Positions 25,671 to 33,531 of a stretch of 33,531 nt of DNA are shown here, one piece after another (positions within the stretch are counted from its first letter, which is position 1; each line of letters opens with the position of its first letter). The DNA is taken from positions 1 through 33,531 of the forward strand of contig NZ_JAJDNA010000135.1 of assembly GCF_022340925.1 (NCBI RefSeq), written 5' to 3'. The translations under genes were made by a program, and so were the position numbers. The notes below the pieces were generated by a model. That model worked only from the letters and a program-made list of their open reading frames with translations. It had not been told where the DNA came from and did no database searches. The DNA comes from Thiocapsa sp. (GTDB taxonomy: Bacteria; Pseudomonadota; Gammaproteobacteria; Chromatiales; Chromatiaceae).

Positions 25671-26177
25671 TCAAAGACAGGTCGAGACCCGCGCATTGGG
25701 CTCGGGGAGCCGCTCGGCGACCTCTACGCACCCGAAGCCGTGTCCTTGCCGCAGACAGTACCCCAGCCACTTGGCGAGAAACAGGTTGACTTGCCACTTT
25801 GCCGCCAGAGCGGGGGACTGGTAGTCGGCACGCAACGGCAAGATGGTCTGGCGGAGGTCGAGGACCTCCACCTGTCGGGCATCGTGGTAAACCCTCAGCC
25901 GTGCATCGGGGTCAGCATAGACCCTTGGCTCGCCATGGACCGGGAAGAGATGCGTGAGACCGATGGTCGTCGTGAAGCGGGCCTGCTCTTGCACGTCCAG
26001 ATAGAGCTCAACGGCCTCTGTGCTCCGCGAGGTGTAAACACCTGAGCGAGCCCGCAGATCCGGGACAAGACGCGAGAGCCGCCCGAAGTTCTCCTCGCAG
26101 AGTCCCATAAGCGCACCGACGTTCGGACGGCCGGAGAGAATGGAGGCAACTGCCGAGGCATGATAGGCACAGTGCAT
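25671..26177 (-). CDS. DUF1249 family protein (YqiB-like)
   Basis: This 168-residue soluble protein belongs to the DUF1249 family, of unknown function, represented by E. coli YqiB. Matching features are GLCEENFGRLSRLVPDL, FTTTIGLTHLFP, the conserved RLRVYHDARQVEVLDL, and the C-terminal KWQVNLFLAKWLGYCLRQGH. I chose ATG 26177 (MHCAYHASAV), preceded by GGGGA; a GTG at 26210 would add 11 residues. It starts 45 bp after the thioredoxin stop and probably shares its transcript. In E. coli yqiB lies with nudF and cpdA; that context is absent here. Confidence 0.88.
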   Translation of the reverse strand: MHCAYHASAVASILSGRPNVGALMGLCEENFGRLSRLVPDLRARSGVYTSRSTEAVELYLDVQEQARFTTTIGLTHLFPVHGEPRVYADPDARLRVYHDARQVEVLDLRQTILPLRADYQSPALAAKWQVNLFLAKWLGYCLRQGHGFGCVEVAERLPEPNARVSTCL

Positions 26178-26221
26178 CGATGGCAGTCCCCGCGGAGCAG
26201 ATCCAGGCACACTGGGCCGCC

Positions 26222-26593
26222 CTAAGCCTGCTTGGATGACTGCGCGTCGATTTGGCGCTTGACCTCTGCCATGTCCAGCTGCTTCGCCTTGCCCAAGAGC
26301 TCGCGGAGCTGAGCCTCGGGCAACGCGCCGGGCTGAGAGAAGATGATGATCTGCTCACGAAAAATCATCAGAGTGGGGATGGAGCGGATCTGGAAGTGGC
26401 CCGCAATCTCTTGGTGCTCTTCCGTGTTGAGCTTGGCGAAGACAACGCCTTGGACGTCGTCCGAGACCTTGTCGTAGATGGGGGCAAAAGAGCGGCAGGG
26501 ACCGCACCAAGGTGCCCAGAAATCGACAACAACGAACTCGTTGTCCTGGATGGTCTGCTCGAAATTCGCCCTGTCAAGCTCTATCACCGCCAT
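26222..26593 (-). CDS. Thioredoxin-family protein
   Basis: This 123-residue cytoplasmic thioredoxin has the redox motif WCGPC at 29-33 in VVVDFWAPWCGPCRSFAPIY, then GVVFAKLNTEEHQEIAGHFQ, the cis-proline in IRSIPTLMIF, and a 15-20-residue hydrophilic, helical C-terminal extension beyond the classic fold. It has no signal peptide. Such proteins reduce cytoplasmic disulfides using thioredoxin reductase. It is not the canonical 108-residue TrxA, so I give no symbol. The start is ATG 26593. DUF1249 follows closely on the same strand; adk lies 87 bp upstream. Confidence 0.95.
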   Translation of the reverse strand: MAVIELDRANFEQTIQDNEFVVVDFWAPWCGPCRSFAPIYDKVSDDVQGVVFAKLNTEEHQEIAGHFQIRSIPTLMIFREQIIIFSQPGALPEAQLRELLGKAKQLDMAEVKRQIDAQSSKQA

Positions 26594-26680
26594 GCTGGAT
26601 GTCCCGGAACTGAAGAAATTGAGACGATACTATCAGACTCCCCCGACCCCCGCAGTTTCACGCGTTCGCGACAGGGACTT

Positions 26681-27478
<798 letters not shown>

Positions 27479-29398
27479 TCAACCGCCGGCGATCATCATG
27501 TTGAGCATCAGCTTGTTCAGGCGCGCGACGAATCCCGCCGGGTCATCGAGCTGGCCGCCCTCGGCGAGCTGGGCCTGGTCGAAGAGGATCAGGGCCAGGT
27601 CCGAAAAGCGGTCGTCCTGGCTCTCGGCCTCGAGACGCTTGACCAAAGGATGGTCTAGATTGACCTCCAAGGTCGGCTTGCTCTCCGGGGCGGTCTGGCC
27701 AACCGCCTTGAGAACCCGTGCGAGATGGGCACTCATGTCGTGCTCGCCGACGACCAGGCAGGCCGGCGAGTCGACCAGGCGTGCACTGGGCTTGACGGCC
27801 TCGACCCGCTCGCCCAGGCTGGCCTTGAGTCGCTCGAGCAGATCCCCGTGTGACGCAGCCGCCTTTTCCTTCGCTTCCTTCTCCGCCTGACCGGCCAGCT
27901 CACCGAGATCCAGATCGCCCTTGGCCACGGACTGGAGACTCTTGTCCTTGTACTGGCCCAGGTGGCTGACCAACCACTCGTCGACCCGGTCGGAGAGAAG
28001 GAGCACCTCGATGCCCTTCTTGCGGAAGACCTCCAGATGCGGGCTGTGCCGGGCCGCCGCAGGCGTCTCTGCGGTGATGTAGTAGATCTTGTCCTGCCCC
28101 CCCTTCATGCGCTCGAGATACCCGTCGAGGGACTCGCGCTGCGCATCGCTCTCACTGTGCGTGCTGGCAAACCGCAACAGACCGGCGATGCGCTCCCTGT
28201 TCGCGAAGTCTTCGGCCGGACCCTCCTTGAGCACACGGCCGAACTCGTCCCAGAACTCGCCGTACTTCTCCGGCTCGTCCTTGGCCAGCGTCTCCAGGAG
28301 GCCAAGCACCCGCTTGGTGTTCGCCTGACGGATGGTATCGATCTTGCGGTTGTGCTGAAGGATCTCGCGCGAGACGTTCAGCGGAAGGTCGTCGGAGTCA
28401 ACAACGCCCTTCACGAAGCGCAGGTAGTGCGGCATCAGCTTGTCCGCCTCGTCCATGATGAAGACGCGGCGAACATAGAGCTTCACGCCATGTTTCGGGT
28501 CACGTTCCCAGAGATCCCACGGCGCCCGCTTGGGGAGGAAAAGCAACGCGGTGTACTCGTTCGTCCCCTCGACCCGGTTGTGGGCATAGGCCAAGGGCAC
28601 GTCGAAGTCGTGCGAGACATGCTTGTAGAAGTCGTGATACTCCGCCTCTGTGATCTCTGACTTGTTGCGCATCCAGAGCGCCGTCCCACGGTTGACCTGC
28701 TCATACTCGGGGTGTGCATCCTTCGCCTCCTGGGTCTCGTCGCCATAGTGCTCCTTGCGCATTTCCACCGGCAGGGCCAAATGATCTGAGAACTTACCGA
28801 TGATGCCGCGCAGCCGCCAGGCGTCGAGGAACTCCTTCTCGTCGTCCTTCAGATGCAGCACGACATCCGTGCCGCGCCCGGGCTTCTCCAGCGTCTCCAG
28901 CGTGAAGCTGCCACGGCCGTCAGACTCCCAACGGACGCCATGCTCGGCGCCGAGTCCGGCGCGGCGGGAGATCAGCGTCACCCTGTCCGCGACGATGAAG
29001 GCGGAGTAGAAACCAACCCCGAATTGGCCGATCAGCTTGCTGTCCTTCGCCTGATCGCCGGAGAGGCTCTCGACAAAGCGCCGCGTGCCCGAGCTCGCGA
29101 TACTTCCAATCGTCTCGATCACCTCTTGACGGCTGAGCCCGATCCCATTGTCCGATACCGTCAGGGTGCCGGCATCGCGATCGACCTCCACCCGAATGCG
29201 CAGGTCGCTCTCCCCCTCGTAGAGTCCGTCGTCGCTCAGCGCCTCGAACCGCAGCTTCTCTGCCGCATCGGAGGCGTTGGAGATCAACTCCCTTAGAAAG
29301 ATCTCCTTGTTCGAGTACAGGGAACGGATGACGAGATCGAGCACCTGGCTGACCTCGGCCTTGAACTCCAGCGTTTCTTTGTGCGCTTCGACTGTCAT
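27479..29398 (-). CDS. htpG: Molecular chaperone HtpG (Hsp90)
   Basis: HtpG is the bacterial Hsp90, an ATP-driven cytoplasmic dimer that remodels client proteins. The 639-residue protein (E. coli 624) has the GHKL ATPase N-domain with [14 protein letters not shown] (37-50), DNGIGLS (83-89) and [11 protein letters not shown] (124-134), the middle domain ([32 protein letters not shown] and [15 protein letters not shown]) and the C-terminal dimer domain ending in [14 protein letters not shown] chose ATG 29398 over the GTG six codons upstream because [16 protein letters not shown] is the family N-terminus. AGGTG lies about 11 nt upstream. It is divergent from pgm. Confidence 0.98.
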   Translation of the reverse strand: MTVEAHKETLEFKAEVSQVLDLVIRSLYSNKEIFLRELISNASDAAEKLRFEALSDDGLYEGESDLRIRVEVDRDAGTLTVSDNGIGLSRQEVIETIGSIASSGTRRFVESLSGDQAKDSKLIGQFGVGFYSAFIVADRVTLISRRAGLGAEHGVRWESDGRGSFTLETLEKPGRGTDVVLHLKDDEKEFLDAWRLRGIIGKFSDHLALPVEMRKEHYGDETQEAKDAHPEYEQVNRGTALWMRNKSEITEAEYHDFYKHVSHDFDVPLAYAHNRVEGTNEYTALLFLPKRAPWDLWERDPKHGVKLYVRRVFIMDEADKLMPHYLRFVKGVVDSDDLPLNVSREILQHNRKIDTIRQANTKRVLGLLETLAKDEPEKYGEFWDEFGRVLKEGPAEDFANRERIAGLLRFASTHSESDAQRESLDGYLERMKGGQDKIYYITAETPAAARHSPHLEVFRKKGIEVLLLSDRVDEWLVSHLGQYKDKSLQSVAKGDLDLGELAGQAEKEAKEKAAASHGDLLERLKASLGERVEAVKPSARLVDSPACLVVGEHDMSAHLARVLKAVGQTAPESKPTLEVNLDHPLVKRLEAESQDDRFSDLALILFDQAQLAEGGQLDDPAGFVARLNKLMLNMMIAGG

Positions 29399-29514
29399 AG
29401 TGCGTAGACACCTCACTCTTTCGTCAATCTGCAGAGGACTCAGGGGACGGAAGCAAACCCGCCGGCACCTGCTTTATGGCGTGTGATCCGGCAACCGCGC
29501 GAGCCGCGGCGGTA

Positions 29515-29542
29515 TTGTCGCACGGGCCTCCGGGGATACAAT
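29515..29542 (+). promoter_or_regulatory. Candidate sigma-70 promoter for pgm
   Basis: TTGTCG at 29515-29520 and TACAAT at 29537-29542 are 16 bp apart, about 145 nt upstream of the pgm start. The block also reads ATTGT and ACAAT as inverted ends, so on the other strand TTGTAT and GACAAT form a weaker promoter-like pair facing htpG. Confidence 0.4.
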
Positions 29543-29560
29543 GCCGTTGGAAACGTGTGA

Positions 29561-31318
<1,758 letters not shown>

Positions 31319-31321
<3 letters not shown>

Positions 31322-31361
31322 GAGCCTGTCTGATCGGCAATCCCGGCCAATAATCAAACGG
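31319..31361 (+). repeat. Gene-end repeat, copy B, starting at the pgm stop codon
   Basis: From the stop codon it reads TAGGAGCCTGTCTGATCGGC and then AATCCCGGCCAATAATCAAA. The first half matches the copy at the yejF stop (3183-3206) and the second half matches the copy at the ppiD stop (11057-11103). A strong hairpin follows 17 bp later. Confidence 0.65.
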
Positions 31362-31377
31362 GCATCCTCCCCGCACG

Positions 31378-31404
31378 GGAAGCGCTGAATCATTCAGCGC
31401 TTCC
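31378..31404. terminator. Strong hairpin between convergent pgm and ccoS
   Basis: GGAAGCGCTGAA at 31378-31389 pairs perfectly with TTCAGCGCTTCC at 31393-31404 around a 3-nt loop, a 12-bp stem. There is no T run on either side. Its position between two converging genes suggests a shared, bidirectional transcription end. Confidence 0.6.
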
Positions 31405-31473
31405 GCAGGTAGAAGCGGTCTCCCGGCTCCTCCATGTTCCGTTGCCGAGACGACTGATCGTGTCCAGTCGTCG

Positions 31474-31701
31474 TCACCCGTCCCCGCCGGGGCGAGCGCG
31501 CGACCGGGCCTCGGTCCGGTCAGTCCCCAGATCCGCGTCAGGGAAGCGGCGCGGGTCGATCTCGTCTTCATCCATCAGGATCCGCCGGCCGTCCCCCTCC
31601 AGATCGTCGTATTGACCGGTGCGGGTTGCCCAGAACAGCACGGCGACCGCCGCCAGGCCGAGGACCAGCATGCCCGGGATCAGGCCATAGATGACTTCCA
31701 T
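31474..31701 (-). CDS. ccoS: Cbb3-type cytochrome oxidase assembly protein CcoS
   Basis: CcoS is a small inner-membrane protein needed to insert cofactors into cbb3 cytochrome oxidase. The 75-residue protein has one N-terminal helix (about 4-25, IYGLIPGMLVLGLAAVAVLFWA) followed by the conserved GQYDDLEGDGRRILMDED, the CcoS signature, and a hydrophilic, Arg/Glu-rich tail. The start is ATG 31701. It lies 54 bp downstream of ccoI on the same strand, the classic ccoGHIS order. Confidence 0.96.
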   Translation of the reverse strand: MEVIYGLIPGMLVLGLAAVAVLFWATRTGQYDDLEGDGRRILMDEDEIDPRRFPDADLGTDRTEARSRARPGGDG

Positions 31702-31755
31702 CGCTCGATCAGACCTCCGTCTCAGGGCTTGGGCCCGCGCGCAAACCGACTCACC

Positions 31756-33531
31756 TCACACCCGAACCGGCCGGCTTTCAAGCGCTTCGCTCGCGTCATC
31801 GCAGGCGACCCGGCCCGCGCCGCGGCCCCGGGACACTCCGTTTGAGTCGAGAAAGGGACGAATCCGGGCCGAGTTGCCGATCACGGCCAGTGAGCTGAGC
31901 GGCATCGACACAGCCGCGATCAGAGGCGTGATGAACCCGGCCATCGCCAGCGGGACCATAACCAAATTGTAGACAACAGAGATCCCCATGTTCTGGCGAA
32001 TGGTCCGAAGGGTTCGGCGCGACAGTCGAGCGGCCTCTTCGACCCGTTCCAGCCCGCTCGACATCAAGACGATGTCGGCACTGGCGATCGAGACGTCGGT
32101 CCCGCTGCCCATGGCGATGCCCACATCGGCTCGCACCAGGGCAGGCGCATCGTTGACACCGTCACCGACCATGGCGACGCGGTGGCCATTGCGCTGAAGC
32201 CCAGCAATCACCTGATCCTTTTCCTCGGGCAGGACCTCGGCGATCACCTCCACTCCACCAAGCTTGGCCGCGATCGCCTCGGCGGTCTCGCGCCGATCAC
32301 CCGTCAGCAGCGTGACCCTGATCCCGCGCGCGCGCATCCGGCCGATCACCTGCGCCGCATCGGGGCGAAGTGGGTCCGCGACACCCATCCGCAGCACCTC
32401 CTCTCCAGCCACGGCGCAGTGCACCAGACCGACGTCGCCCGATCCCGGGACCCGCCCTTGCCCCCCCGCCCAGGGACGCACCCCATTGCGGACCAACCAG
32501 TCCCGACTGCCTGCCAAGACCTCGACGCCGTCGACACGGCCCTTGATCCCGAGACCGGCGGCGATCTCGACCTCCTCGACCGCCGCCATGGGCCCACCCA
32601 CCTCGGCCCGCGCGCAGAGGTCCAGGATGGCGGCAGCCACCGGATGCTCGGAGAACCGCTCCAGCGCGCCGAGCCGCCGCAAGACCGAGCGCGCCTCGTC
32701 ACCAAGGTCGTTGATCGCAACGGGCGTCCACCGGGCCACCTCCGTCGCCAATCCGGTCACGGTCGGGCGACCCACGGTCAGGGTCCCCGTCTTGTCGAAG
32801 ACGAAGTGATCGATCGAGGACAGACGCTCAAGCACGGCGCCGTTCTTGACCAGGATCCCACGCGATGCGCCCAGCCCGGTCGCGACCGCCACCGCCATGG
32901 GTGTGGCCATTCCGAAGGCGCAGGGGCAGGTGATGATGAGGACCGCGGTGGCCGCCATGATGGCGACCTCCATGTCGACTCGCAACCACCCGAGGAAGGT
33001 CAGCATCGCCAGCCCGAGCGTGACCGCCACGAACCAGGGCACGATGCGGTCGGCCAAGCGCTGGATCGGGGCGCGACTGGCCTGGGCATCCTCGACCAGG
33101 CGGATGATGCGACCGAGCGCGGTCTCGCGCAGCAGCGCCTGGATGCGAACGGTGAGCACGCCTGCACCGTTGATGGTCCCCGCCACCACCTGATCACCGA
33201 TCGATTTGGCGACGGGGCGCGACTCACCGGTCAGCATCGACTCGTCCACGCCACTGCCCCCGGCGATCACCTCCCCGTCGACCGGAATCCGCTCGCCCGG
33301 CCGCACGAGGACGCGCTCGCCGAGCCGCAAGGCGCGGATCGGCACGACGGACTCGGCCTCACCGGCATCCCCCTCGAGCCGCGTCGCAACCCTGGGCTGG
33401 AGGTCGAGCAGACGCTGGGTGGAGGCCACCGCCCGTCGCCGCGAGATCGCCTCCAGATAGCGGCCGACCAAGATGACGAACAGGAAGTTGACCACGGTAT
33501 CCCAGTAGACATCGCCGACGCTGGAGAGTCC
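31756..33531 (-). CDS. ccoI: Copper-translocating P-type ATPase CcoI (FixI), C-terminal part
   Basis: CcoI exports copper for cbb3 oxidase assembly. The frame is open to the right edge, so the N-terminus, including the heavy-metal domain and early helices, is missing. The visible 591 residues hold the actuator TGES, the intramembrane metal motif CPC (bases 32928-32920, in [12 protein letters not shown]), the phosphorylation site DKTGTLT (from base 32796), the hinge [11 protein letters not shown], and the C-terminal helix pair. The first residues ([22 protein letters not shown]) match the FixI/CcoI class. Adjacency to ccoS supports CcoI over a general CopA exporter. Confidence 0.95.
   Translation of the reverse strand, partial: GLSSVGDVYWDTVVNFLFVILVGRYLEAISRRRAVASTQRLLDLQPRVATRLEGDAGEAESVVPIRALRLGERVLVRPGERIPVDGEVIAGGSGVDESMLTGESRPVAKSIGDQVVAGTINGAGVLTVRIQALLRETALGRIIRLVEDAQASRAPIQRLADRIVPWFVAVTLGLAMLTFLGWLRVDMEVAIMAATAVLIITCPCAFGMATPMAVAVATGLGASRGILVKNGAVLERLSSIDHFVFDKTGTLTVGRPTVTGLATEVARWTPVAINDLGDEARSVLRRLGALERFSEHPVAAAILDLCARAEVGGPMAAVEEVEIAAGLGIKGRVDGVEVLAGSRDWLVRNGVRPWAGGQGRVPGSGDVGLVHCAVAGEEVLRMGVADPLRPDAAQVIGRMRARGIRVTLLTGDRRETAEAIAAKLGGVEVIAEVLPEEKDQVIAGLQRNGHRVAMVGDGVNDAPALVRADVGIAMGSGTDVSIASADIVLMSSGLERVEEAARLSRRTLRTIRQNMGISVVYNLVMVPLAMAGFITPLIAAVSMPLSSLAVIGNSARIRPFLDSNGVSRGRGAGRVACDDASEALESRPVRV

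Noticed and set aside
32461..32467. A seven-C run in ccoI as a possible switch tract
   Set aside because: Short and common in this GC-rich sequence; other runs of seven occur, for example in yejE at 6227-6233.

Overview
The window is GC-rich, densely coded chromosomal DNA of a gammaproteobacterium. The tig-clpP-clpX-lon-hupB-(tRNA-Val, tRNA-Asp)-ppiD order, a ccoI-ccoS pair, a Yej-type peptide transporter and the base composition together suggest Chromatiales (purple sulfur bacteria and relatives). That placement is an inference from gene content and order; no rRNA or photosynthesis gene is present to confirm it. Both ends are open: a LysM protein is cut at the left edge and the copper ATPase CcoI at the right edge.

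Layout. 1-2.1 kb (+ strand): the tail of a LysM murein hydrolase, an L,D-transpeptidase, a broken PsiE-family remnant and mobA. 2.3-3.2 kb: a cold-shock gene (-) with a long non-coding upstream region. 3.2-9.8 kb (-): a four-gene oligopeptide ABC transporter operon (binding lipoprotein, two permeases, double ATPase) whose junctions are overlapping or nearly so. 10.0-10.8 kb (+): fabI. 11.1-20.3 kb (-): the protein-quality-control block in genomic order ppiD, tRNA-Asp, tRNA-Val, hupB, lon, clpX, clpP, tig. 20.6-23.9 kb (-): an acyl-CoA-ligase-like gene, hemN and a small acidic unknown gene. 23.9-27.4 kb (-): prmB, a lone iscR, a DUF1249 gene, a thioredoxin gene and adk. 27.5-31.3 kb: htpG (-) divergent from pgm (+). 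31.5-33.5 kb (-): ccoS and the C-terminal part of ccoI.

How the genes fit together. The central block covers the life of a protein: trigger factor at the ribosome, ClpXP and Lon for degradation, PpiD at the periplasmic face, with HtpG and PrmB nearby. HemN (anaerobic heme synthesis), IscR (Fe-S sensing), CcoI/CcoS (cbb3 oxidase maturation) and MobA (molybdenum cofactor) fit a microbe that lives at low or changing oxygen. I see no CRISPR array, prophage, intact insertion sequence, toxin-antitoxin pair or defence island. The non-routine signals are a repeated element that begins exactly at the TAG stop codons of three genes, a ten-G tract inside the double-ATPase gene, a peptide-binding lipoprotein with an extra C-terminal membrane anchor, a frameshifted and truncated PsiE remnant, and an isolated iscR that carries its own IscR-box-like promoter.
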